Shown here piece by piece: positions 1 through 12,535 of a DNA stretch of 64,000 bases. The translations under genes were made by a program, and so were the position numbers. The notes beneath the pieces are model-generated. The model saw only the letters and a list, made by a program, of their open reading frames with translations. It did not search any database and was not told where the DNA came from. The stretch lies in the NCBI GenBank assembly GCA_037783415.1, contig JAZGTN010000052.1, positions 1,984,001 through 2,048,000 on the forward strand, given 5' to 3'. Position 1 is the first letter of the stretch, and each line of letters opens with the position of its first letter. Source of the stretch: Leptasterias polaris (taxonomy: Eukaryota; Echinodermata; Asteroidea; Forcipulatida; Asteriidae).

Positions 1-3000
1 GAGCTTCGTGAGACCAGTCATCAAATAATAACGTTGTGTCCTCAAACGCCTTCATAAATGCCTCATCACCGATCGACCGGAAGGAACTATTATCACACAA
101 ACAAAACATTTTTAGGGAGAATTGCAGAATTAAGTAAATGGTAACTGAAGCTAACTAGAGGTTGAACCCTGGACAACCCTGGAAATCCTCCAAAAACATT
201 GAGTCTAAACTCAAGTTACCACCTGTTTTATTTTTGCATTCATCCCTTGACCAGTTCTTGCTTGAAGACGTGTATACATGGAAAACTTTCAAGGACATGC
301 AAACAGAAGTTTTATTTGTTCAGAAAAAATGTCAAGTAACAAAGAGGGACTGAGGGTACTGAAATTCATGCTCAAAATCTCCCTCTAATTTGTCCATGGA
401 TTATTGTGGAATCCTGAACTCCAGACCTTTGTCCTTTTGTTGGACAAATAAGAATTACATGAAAATCAATAAGCTGCCTTATGGCATGGGAGTTAAGTCC
501 GAGATTCCAGCATGCCATGGATGAAAATTCTGAAAATTACAGCCCTGAAAATTAGCTGTATTTTTGCTCACAGCTTTGTGATATTGGGCCATGCTCACTT
601 TTACCTAAAAAGATTGCTTGTGGGATGCTTAAACCATGTATGGGAAGACAGTGCCTTTACTACATACCTAGCAAAGTACAGCAGAGGATGTTGTCCCTCG
701 GTAGCCGGGTCTAACTTAGCATCTAAAACCTCACCGTACCATACATTATGGTCACCAATGAGATGAGTGGCATGGGCCTGGCACTGAAGCACGGCTGCTG
801 CACCTTCTATAATCGGCACACCCTACCACAGGAAAGGAGCAATGAATGAAAGAATGATTGCAGGATTATATAGGCACTGAAGCACTGCTGCAGTACCTTC
901 TATAATCGGCATACCCTACCACAGGAAAGGAGCAATGAATGAAAGAATGATTGCAGGATTATATAGGCACTGAAGCACTGCTGCAGTACCTTCTATAATC
1001 GGCACACCCTACCACAGGAAAGGAGCAATGAATAAAAGAATGATTGCAGGATTATATAGGCACTGAAGCACTGCTGCAGTACCTTCTATAATCGGTACCT
1101 TCTATAATCGGCACACCCTACCACAGGAAAGGAGCAATGAATGAAAGAATGATTGCAGGATTATATAGGCACTGAAGCACTGCTGCAGTACCTTCTATAA
1201 TCGGCACACCCTACCACAGGAAAGGAGCAATGAATGAAAGAATGATTGCAGGATTATATAGGCACTGAAGCACTGCTGCAGTACCTTCTATAATCGGCAC
1301 ACCCTACCACAGTAAAGGAGCAATGAATGAAAGAATGATTGCAGGATTATATAGGCACTGAAGCACTGCTGCAGTACCTTCTATAATCGGCACACCCTAC
1401 CACAGGAAAGGATCAATGAATGAAAGAATGATTGCAGGATTATATAGGCACTGAAGCACTGCTGCAGTACCTTCTATAATCGGCACACCCTACCACAGGA
1501 AAGGAGCATTGTATGCATAAGAATGATTGCAGGATAACATAGGATTCCAAATGTTTTTAATTACAAGGCAAGCTTGGTGGTCCAGTGATAAGGCATCTGC
1601 TCTAGAAAGGCAGAGGTCATGGGTTTGAATCCCACCTGAGTTATAATATGCATTTGGATTTTGTTCACAGCACTCAGAAAAGTACCGAGTATCCAGTGCT
1701 TAACACACTTCGGTTTATGGGTAAAACACAAATAATAAAGAATAATTTGTTTTAACAGATGCTTATAATTGCATCAACGGGGATAAAGAAAAAGTGCCTA
1801 TCAAAGCGCATAAACCATTACTATATGCCTGTTCATTGAGCCTTAAGCATTCCTGAAACCATTTGAACTCCTTTGGAGTATGCAGCACCTGCATCCAAAA
1901 TGGCGCACAGGCTACGGGTCATTCACATCAAAATCTCTAACCCTTGCAGGTACCCATTTACTACTGGTTGATGCTCAAGGACACGAGTGTCACGACTGGT
2001 ATTCGAACCCGGAAAGTAACCCAGAAAATAATTCTCAGGAATAAATAGGAAAAGTCATAAATAAATAAACAATCTTGAATCTCACCAGTAAAGGTATAAA
2101 TCAGAATTTTTTTTTATATTTGAAATTGACTACTCACAGATAATCCCAGCTTGTGGGGAATGGCATTAAACTGGTCTTCATCCTCTCTAGCTGGCTTGGA
2201 GAAATGAACTCCATAATGCACCTGTCCATCCAGAGAATCATATCAATTTTAATAACCAGATGTTTCGACCCTAGCATAATCTTTCTCCAAGGCTAAATGA
2301 CAGCACAACACATAAACAGGTACACTGGTGTAACACAAGAAGTCGAGTGAAAAGAAATTATATGTGCAATGCTGGCAATAGTTACTTCTTATTTGTACTC
2401 AAACCATCTAGCTTGGGATGATGAAAAAAACTTGTTCTCTTAGATTCAGAAAAACAAATTTCTTCTAGAATGAAATAAACATACCTGATCTTTAGCGAGG
2501 AAGTTCACAGCAAAATGTCTTGTATCTTTCAAGAGAGAATGCATTCGACTAAAAGTAAAATATAACAAATTTAATTTTTTTTAAAAGAAAGTTTGAGACA
2601 TATAAAGACAAAGTACATGATTGATATCTATTGGGGAAAAATTCATTCGTTTTTCTAAATTCATTAGTTTTCAATTAGTTTTTCTTTTAAGGGCCCTGAA
2701 TGATCAGCTGTGGTGGGTGGGTCACCCTTGTTAATTATAGTTTTAGATGAAAAACAAATTTGCACATAACTTGTACAAATATGGTCATGATGTCAAAAAA
2801 CTTCAATCAAACAAAATATTTTTGTGTGAAATACTATAGTTTTTTTTAAATGAGTAAAACAACTAGTTTTGATTTAGGAAAACCATAACTTGATGTTTTC
2901 GAACAGTGAAAACATAACCTACAACTTTAAATATACAAGTTTTTCTACTACTTTTTCGAGACCAGATGATCTCAGATATACTCCCCTGCCCCAACAGTGG

Positions 3001-5069
3001 AAGAAGAACAATTAACTATTTGGAAGCTTTTGCGAGGGACATACAAGACCGAGATGACCTAGCCTGCCTGACAGCTGACAGGGATACCTGAAGAGACATT
3101 GTGGACTCGATCTCAGCCACAGCTAAAGGTCATCCTTTGGTGAGGAGGAGGAGGAGGATTGTTAAGGAGGAGGAGGAGGAGGATTGTTAAAGTCTAATAC
3201 CTTGGTCTTGTAATACACAGAGAGATGATTGGAGGATGCATAGACACACTGGTAAAGGAGCTACACGTTACACCTCTCTTCAAACAGCATTGTGAGTCCA
3301 CGTAGCTTGCTGCTGTTACTACAACAACTGCGGAAAGATTTTTTTTTTTAATTATTACCAATCTCAGAAAATGTTTCCTTCTTTAACTCAAAAGGACTTG
3401 CATATATAGGATCTTTCTTCACCAGCAAGATCTAACACCTCATGGTAAACTGACTAAACTCAACACACAAACTTTCAAATCTACAGGTTTATGTAGGCCC
3501 TACTCAGTTTTATTTGTTTGTTTGTTTGTTTGTTTCCTGTCCTTTGAGTTCACATGTCCTTGATTACTGTTACACACCTGGGGATGGAACTGTCCTCATG
3601 ACATTCCTGAAGCTACTGATGAGCTCCGTTTGCTTCTGCTCTGCCAATTCCCCCGTTGAAGGTCTCGAGGAATTACCCGAAGTTTCATCTGGTTTGTCTT
3701 CAGCTGGCTTGTTCACTGCAAAAAAAATTTCGAAATAAAAATAGTGAGAAAATAGAATTAGCTGTTCCAAACTGCTTACCAACCAAAAGGACCTGTGGTA
3801 TAAATGCAAAAAATTAGTTAGTGGCCTGACGTTTCGACCCTAGCAGAGTTTTTCTCGAAGGCTAAATCCTTTGAGAAAGATAGGGTCTGTCAGGCCACAC
3901 TAACTAATTTTTTGCAAATAAAAATAGTATCTAATTTACTCAAATGAGATATTCTTTTTGGTAAAAATTAGTGGAAAAGTGGTGGCAGTTTTTCCCAACT
4001 TGTAAGGAAGCAAAGATTTCAAAAACATACACCATCATGGGTTTTTAATTGGATTATTAGAGAAAAATTGTTCGGAAACAGAAAGTAGTTGATCTTTTAT
4101 TAAGAAGACACTTTCAGTTCATAAACTTTTGAACTGTTGTAGTAACATCTTTCATTCCGAAAGATAAATAAATAAAGAAAGGAAATAATAAAGTCCAACA
4201 TCCATTAACCCTAACTCCCAAAGCGTTTTTACTAGAATCCACCCCTAACCCAACACATTCCAACAGCTTATACTACCATGAGATGGGAACTGTGCCCAAT
4301 CTTAGGTGGACGATACACAACCTAACAAACTCCAACAGGCTTTTTTTGTTTGATTTTGTTGGAGTGTGTACACTTGGCATGTGCAAAAATTTGATCAGTG
4401 AAATCACACAGTACCCAACATAACATAATCCAACAACTATCTCATTAGACCATGGAGGAAAGAGCAATGCCAGACATGTACATTTCACACATCCACCATA
4501 CCCACTCAATCAAATTCCAACACCATTACTTGTCAGCAAGGATACACAATCCCACAGAATCAAACACCCAATCCTAACTTCACTGTACTTAACCTAACAA
4601 AATTAAACACTTTGCCCTGTTTGAATTTGTAGGGTATGGGAGGGTTAGGGTTAAAACAATCAAATAAATCCCTTCCTTAATTAAATTAAAAAGGTGGTAG
4701 CCGCCACCCCCATTTTGCATTTACCATACCAATTACAACCACAATACTTTTTTCTGGGAATTTTCCAAAGTAATATTGTAATATTTCTTCCTCCATGGTA
4801 CGGTGGTTGCATTTTTGCAAGTTGTAGGCCTATGTTTGTAGTATCAAGTATGTTATTCAATAATTTGTATTCAAAATTGTGACAGTCATGTCAACTATAC
4901 TCACTGACCATATGACCATGGTCTGACCAAACTGGGTTGCCAATTACGAACAGAAAATGAAATTCTTACCCGAAGAACATAACCTACACGGCACATTCTG
5001 TTTTTGCAAAGTTCTTTCGAGCTTCTTTAACCTCAAAAGAAGCGAACGAGAAATCACTTTCCTGAGCAT
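1..5069 (-). CDS. Flavin reductase-like (FMN-binding split-barrel) protein, 3' end cut by window edge
   Basis: Coding exons on the minus strand: 4970-5069, 3578-3715, 3201-3327, 2485-2548, 2138-2221, 668-822 and 86 to beyond 1. All junctions are GT-AG and keep one frame for 251 codons. Residues 1-33 start MLRKVISRSLLLRLKKLER, basic and leucine-rich, so a mitochondrial presequence is likely. From about residue 75 the chain reads RTVPSPVVVVTAAS, then RGVTCSSFTSVSMHPPI, then RMHSLLKDTRHFAVNFLAKD and GDHNVWYGEV. These are the core blocks of the flavin reductase-like (DIM6/NTAB) domain that binds FMN and often reduces flavin with NAD(P)H. After the barrel, residues 224-251 (GDEAFMKAFEDTTL, then DDWSHEA) look like the start of a second helical domain with a conserved His; that part is inference. 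Substrate unknown. The gene lies head to head with MRM2. Family call firm, exact function open. Confidence 0.85.
781..1540. repeat. 93-bp minisatellite copying an intron/exon boundary
   Basis: Eight units start at 781, 874, 967, 1060, 1169, 1262, 1355 and 1448; the fourth has a 16-bp internal duplication. Unit 1 overlaps the start of the flavin gene exon 668-822. Each further unit holds, on the minus strand, about 50 bases of intron end with the acceptor CCTGTGGTAG and about 43 bases of copied exon start. All lie in intron 5 upstream of the real acceptor. Confidence 0.93.
1570..1750 (+). mobile_element. tRNA-derived SINE, family with GCTTGGTGGTC head
   Basis: The head has tRNA-like promoter boxes: GCTTGGTGGTCCAGTG near 1572 and GGGTTTGAATCCCACC near 1621. 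The body contains AGTACCGAGTATCCAGTGCTTA. A minus-strand relative with the same layout lies at 19975-20180. It lacks acceptor-stem pairing, so it is not a working tRNA gene. Confidence 0.8.
2998..3192 (+). mobile_element. Non-LTR retrotransposon ORF2 C-terminal remnant
   Basis: One plus frame reads RRTINYLEAFARDIQDRDD, then a stop where Trp is expected, then RDIVDSISATAKG. Such ends close the reverse-transcriptase ORF of many non-LTR elements. It is followed by a GGA-rich tail with a repeated GGATTGTTAA at about 3154 and 3181. It lies against the downstream edge of flavin gene exon 3. Confidence 0.7.
3808..3921. mobile_element. Small foldback element
   Basis: Near-palindromic: GCAAAAAATTAGTTAGTGG at the left pairs with its inverse at the right end, and GGGTCGAAACG-type and TTTCTCGAAGGCTAAA blocks pair inside. 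Relatives are at about 24985-25065, 2250-2310 and 57700-57765. Confidence 0.75.
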
Positions 5070-5814
5070 GTCGACTGCACTGCATGTGGTCTTTTACTGA
5101 ACGTTTTATATGGTAAGATGAATGTACTTTCTAAACAGGCAGGAACCAGTCTAATGATTACGTCATTTTTGTTGGTGGTCAGTAACTGGCTCCCGGTAAA
5201 TCTTTGATAATTCCGTGTTTAAGTGTTTGGTTACCATCTAAACAGGGATTCCTTCTAAACAGCACGTGAAAGAAACGAGTGTAGCTTGTAAAGTGTAAAC
5301 ATTCGTTCGGAATCCCCAGACCTGTGTATAACTGTAAGTTTTTGTAATAGTATAATTGATTTACTTCAATCAAAACCTCAGTTTTTATTAAACAATTATG
5401 TAGAAAGAAATTGAATAAACAGAAGAAAAAGAAACATTTGTCATCTTCAAAAACAACTTTACAATATTTTATACAATTACAAATTACAAATGTCCGACTC
5501 AACCATTGAGTCAATGGTCACCGAGTGATGACAATGTTAATTTTTTTTAAATTATTTACGATTACTTTTTTGTTGCACTATGATTATGAATATGATTAGT
5601 TTATGCATAGTAGAGAAAGGACAGTTTGTGCATGGAGCTTGGCTCCATAAGAAGAGCATTGCTCCATGGTTTATGACTGAAGTTATTTTAGGCTGAATTT
5701 ATAAAAAATGCAGAAGTAATTTCCCCTTCTGTTAAAATAGAATAGCCCAGTTACAACTTTTGTCCAATCACATGCACTTTTTTCCATTTCCAGGCACTCT
5801 TGTGATTCCTTAAG
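5070..5814. promoter_or_regulatory. Head-to-head intergenic region, probable bidirectional promoter
   Basis: The 745 bases separate the start codons of the minus-strand flavin protein and the plus-strand MRM2, so both 5' ends and promoters must lie here. No TATA box is obvious. A short dyad repeating GGAGC and GCTCC sits near 5632-5665. An in-frame TGA lies 12 bases upstream of the MRM2 ATG, fixing that start. Shared promoter use is inference from geometry. Confidence 0.5.
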
Positions 5815-8359
<2,545 letters not shown>

Positions 8360-8378
8360 TTCTTGGCAATCATGTCTG

Positions 8379-8720
8379 GTTCACAGACAACTGAAGATTT
8401 GGTGCTCTGCTGGAAGAACTCTTTGCCCTCATAAGATCACCAAGTACTCGCCCATTTCAGAGGCAACTCAAGATGTGGTGCTCTGCTGGAAGAACTCTGG
8501 GCACTCATAAGATCACCAAGTACTCGCCTGGTTCACAGACAACCCAAGATTTGGTGCTCTGCTGGAAGAAATCCTGGCACTCTTAAGATCACCAAGTACT
8601 CGCCCATTTCAGAGGCAACTCAAGATGTGGTGCTCTGCTGGAAGAACTCTGGGCACTCATAAGATCACGGAGTACTCGTCCGGTTCACAGACAACCCAAG
8701 ATTCAGTGCTCAACCAGAAG
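8379..8720. repeat. Dimeric 76-bp tandem repeat downstream of MRM2
   Basis: Two alternating 76-bp monomers share GGTGCTCTGCTGGAAGAA and ATAAGATCACCAAGTACTCG. Type A (GTTCACAGACAAC) recurs every 152 bp and type B (CATTTCAGAGGCAACTC) lies between. The array begins about 20 bases after the MRM2 stop, so it is probably in the 3' UTR. Confidence 0.9.
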
Positions 8721-10558
8721 AACTCCTTTCCAGAATACATCTTGCATCAATGCTCAGAGCCTAGTTAGATAGAGCATTATAAGCTCAAAAAGTAGCTAAG
8801 AAGAACAAAATTATGCTTACCAGAATATGTTTATCAGCAACAATACTATGTCCCGTGTACCGTCTATAACTGGTATCCTGCTTATTTTTGCCTAACAGTC
8901 AATTCGCTTAGCAGCAAATTGTTAAGAAGCAGTGTTTTCTGCTTTTAAGGAATTAAAGTAAACTGGTGTTTCTTTTTGTTTTTGAGTTATTTTGCATTTT
9001 TTTCATAATGAATCTTACGAATCCACAATCCACAATCCACAATCCAAGCCTGGATTGGGACTTGATCTACATAAATGAAATTTACCCAAGTCAGATTTCC
9101 CCAAGCCCTGGTAGGACATCTGTGTCCAAATGGAGGAGTCCAACTTTGGCTAGAAGTCCCCAAGAACTTTGTTCCATCAAGGGTCGAGACATAACCACTT
9201 CCCCAATTAAAATAGCTGCATAAACGCATATTTCTGTGATAAGCATTGCCATAAAATGGGGACCAGGTCTTTACCATTCTGGTCTGCCTTTCTCGAAGGG
9301 TATATATACTGTCTGTCAAGAAATACAAAATGCACAAAATTCACTTTTGTTATAATAAAACAATAATTTATTAAATTTCCAGAAACTTATATATTTGTAT
9401 TCATGTTGCACATTTCATTTCTTTTCCTTTGTAAATAGGTTGTTCAGTTATTAAATGCATTACATAAAGTTGTGGATTTTTTTTACATTGTTTATAAAAA
9501 ACAATCCTTTTTTGTCGGCCTTTGAAGTCTCACAGCCTTATACATCAAATGGTAAAATAACCCCCAAAATACTGCATGTTTATTTTTACAGTTGTATAGA
9601 TTTTATAATAAAATTTGTTATTTATTAATATTTTCTATACTTTTATCTGTCATGTACATATGGTCATATTTACACAACGACTACTTACAACAACAAATTT
9701 TGAAGAAAAAAAAATTAAATTTACATCCCTGGTACAAGTTTTTACATCCCTGGTACAAGTTGTCAGCTCCTTGTGCGTCAGACTTTAAAATACTGTAAAA
9801 ATAGGATGCAGCCAAGCACACATGTTCACGTGTATGAAACAACTGATTTAATTGGCCAACAGAGAACATAATCATAGCTGGCATTGGTTAAGACACCAAG
9901 CTAAAACTACTTAACCAGTTAAGGCTGGAAGACGTGTACACACCCACAACCCCCTCGAACCAGAAAACAAAACTGATTAACACCTTTTAAAGTTGTACAT
10001 GGGGTGCCGCCAAAAGACGTGTATACATGCTGGAAATGTTTTCGTATTTTTTTTTGTACAAGGTCAACAGCAGTCAACATCTTAACATGCCCCGACATTC
10101 CATTGTGTAGCGTACACAAGGCATGCATTCAATGTGCTACGCTTCTTTCGCCCCGTACACAAAGGGTACTGGAATTCATGCTCAAAATCTCCCTTTTCTG
10201 GTAGTTATTGTGTAATCCCTGATTTCCAGACCTCCGTCCGTTTGCTCTACAGATGAAGATTACATGGTAATTCAGTGATTCCGGCATACCATGCCTGATT
10301 ATCGGCTGTGGCTTACAGTCAACAAATACACAATTTTCTCAGAGGAAAAAAAAAAATCCCGGTGCATATTAGGAGAATGTCGTCTTCACTTGGTTTAGTC
10401 GTGGTTGCATTGTGACCAAAAAATTATTCCCGAAATTCAAAAGTCAATCCCATAGGTGAGCAAGTGGTTAACACATTTCATGCAGCAAACTCTTAGCTGA
10501 ATAACTAACTCAAGATAAGACCTACAGCAATTTATGTCAGGAACAGCAATTAGCATTG
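8721..10558. other. MRM2 3' flank, no gene seen
   Basis: AT-rich non-coding DNA. ATTAAA at 8952 and AATAAA at 9354 are possible plus-strand polyadenylation signals. A triple ATCCACA run is near 9022 and a doubled CATCCCTGGTACAAGTT (21-bp unit) near 9724. Short open frames show no family resemblance. Confidence 0.5.
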
Positions 10559-10952
10559 TTAAAGGGAAGGTATACGTTTGGTAATCACTCTTAAAATTAA
10601 TGGCAATAAAAAATTACTTGGTTAGAAGTACAGCTTTCGATAGTATGAAGCATCTTAAGAATCATTTCACTTTGAAGTAATGAGGATATGTAAAAAGATA
10701 TCAGTTTTTATCCCCACAAATTTGAAACTGAGAAACGTTACTGTCGGATACGTTTCTCAGATTGTGCATTTCAATTACAGATTTTTCTTCCTGTGTGGAC
10801 ATGACCCCTCCGGATTTTCGGCTATATCTCAAAAACGCTACCACCTTTTGAAATAAAATTTTCACAGGTTAGTTTTCTTGCATATATCTACATTTATATA
10901 GGATTAAAATAATTGAACGGTTCCAAATACCAAAGGTATACATTCCCTTTAA
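10559..10952. mobile_element. TTAA-flanked MITE (piggyBac-like by target site)
   Basis: Ends TTAAAGGGAAGGTATACGTT and, inverted, TTAAAGGGAATGTATACCTT. TTAA stands at both tips, as expected for piggyBac-type insertion, and the 394-bp interior has no ORF. Superfamily is inferred from the tetranucleotide alone. Confidence 0.75.
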
Positions 10953-11934
10953 GATGGTTACACTACAATGCCTTCTGTCCCATCCTGATCTCTTTGTTTC
11001 TTGACTTTAAAGTGTCCTCATAATATACAAGCAAATGTCAATCAAAAAAAGTACGATTTGCGGCATTGTAATTTATTTTGTTGTGAAAATCAAGAAGACC
11101 TGCCTCTTTTATTGCTTTTATATAATATAATGTCAGAGTTCAAATCTTGCTTGCAGTCTTGTATGTAGATATATTGAACCTATCCAATAAAAATTGTCCT
11201 AACAAGGAAGCTGCAACAGTCCTGTAGATTTTTGATTTTGGCAACAGGTTGTTTGAAAGTTGGCGTAAAAATTTTGCGTAGTTGCATACAAGATCCACGT
11301 GTCTTGTCGGTAATGTACATTTAGCCAACATCCCAGCAAAATGGACTTGCGCTATAAAAGCTTGGCACAACATCTGAAGAGAGATTTCATTCCAATCTTC
11401 CAGAAACATATGAAACAAAATCTCAACAACAACAAATTTCCTTACGATTGGTTTGTAGGTTATCTGAGAACACTCTTATTAAGGATTCTCACAAGAAATA
11501 ATTGAAAAGAAATACTGTAAACGCAGTTCAAGTAGAACATGATGATAAGAAGTAGGGCTGGGCGACTAGTGCGACATCCGCAATCTTTCCGGGCAACTTT
11601 GGTTTCAGCTTTGAGCTGCATCAAAATTTTCTATGCAGCCAAGTGGTTCACCGACCAATCAAGCAAGAATTTAATACAAATTCCAACAAGCTCTATGTGG
11701 TATTTACGCATAATGCACAGTTGTGTGTTAAAAAATGATTGATTTATCCATAATGATGGTCAACTTGACACTGTGATTTAACGCTACATACGAAGTGAGG
11801 ACCTGAGAACAAAAGAGGTCCACACAATGTAGGGACTTGAAACACTGTTATTTACAGTGTTGAAGAATAGGATTTTCCTTATTAAGTGTTCAGAACAAAG
11901 GAATGTCCACAGAGTGACTGATACACAGAGCTGT

Positions 11935-12335
11935 GTGCGACGTCAAGTGGGAACTTTTTATACTGGTTGAACAACTGACAGTTTCCTCTGAGGTGGCCAG
12001 ACATGCACTGTGGGAGAAGAGGCGCATCGACAGTCACCATCACGAGAAGCTGCCCCTCCCAACTAAAGCACAGCTACCTCCTGGACATAGGCAGGACTGG
12101 AGAACATGGAAGTCCCTCAATAGACTTCGTACAGAGGTGGGACGATGCAAGACAAACATGAAGACATGGGGATATACTGACGATGATGACACCAATTGCG
12201 ATTGTGGCACATCACCCCCAATCTATGCCACACCTTCTACGATGCCCAGCCCTTGAGGAGCAGTGCTGCCTTGAAGACCTGATGGCAGCAAACGAGAAAG
12301 CTGTGAGATGTGCCCAATCCTGGCCAAACATTTGA
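11935..12335 (+). pseudogene. Non-LTR retrotransposon reverse-transcriptase tail, one frameshift
   Basis: The plus strand reads EKLPLPTKAQLPPGHRQDW, then LNRLRTEVGRCKTNMKTWGY, then CDCGTS, a typical end of a non-LTR ORF2 (LNRxRTxxGR...CDCG...HLLxCPALEE). After a C-run near 12215 the frame shifts and continues HLLRCPALEEQCCLEDLM to a TGA at 12333. A dead fragment, antisense to the raptor 3' region. Confidence 0.85.
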
Positions 12336-12435
12336 AGAGTAGATGATGGACTCAAAAGAAGAAGACTGGTGTGTGAGTAGTCTAGAATCAGTAATTGCTG
12401 TTAATACTGCGGGGAACATTATAAACGCTAGCACG

Positions 12436-12523
12436 CCTTGGCAATTGATTCCCTCATGCTATCCCCCCCCCACCTTGGCAATTGATTCCCTCATGCTATC
12501 CCCCCCCCCCCCCCCCCCCCCCC
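12436..12523. repeat. Duplicated 36-bp segment with poly-C tracts
   Basis: CCTTGGCAATTGATTCCCTC occurs twice, each copy ending in a C-run: 9 C at 12463-12471 and 24 C at 12500-12523. On the raptor mRNA strand the long tract is a run of G starting about 12 bases after the stop codon. Confidence 0.9.
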
Positions 12524-12535
12524 AATGGAGCATCA

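Larger units (their letters stand above)
10953..12535 (-). other. RPTOR 3' UTR and downstream flank
   Basis: Sequence downstream of the raptor stop. A minus-strand AATAAA at 11108-11113 is a candidate polyadenylation signal, implying a 3' UTR of about 1.4 kb that would contain the antisense retrotransposon piece at 11935-12335. Not proven by the sequence. Confidence 0.4.

Noticed and set aside
8987..9337. 116-codon minus-strand frame
   Set aside because: No family resemblance and low complexity; lies in the MRM2 3' flank.
9200..9340. Possible raptor last exon after CTTGACAG at about 9314
   Set aside because: The phase fits but the residues lack the LAxGS block; the true last exon at 12536-12604 has acceptor, phase, WD motif and stop.
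11140..11200. Another candidate for the raptor C-terminus (ISTYKTASK)
   Set aside because: Weak chance resemblance, no WD motif, superseded by 12536-12604.
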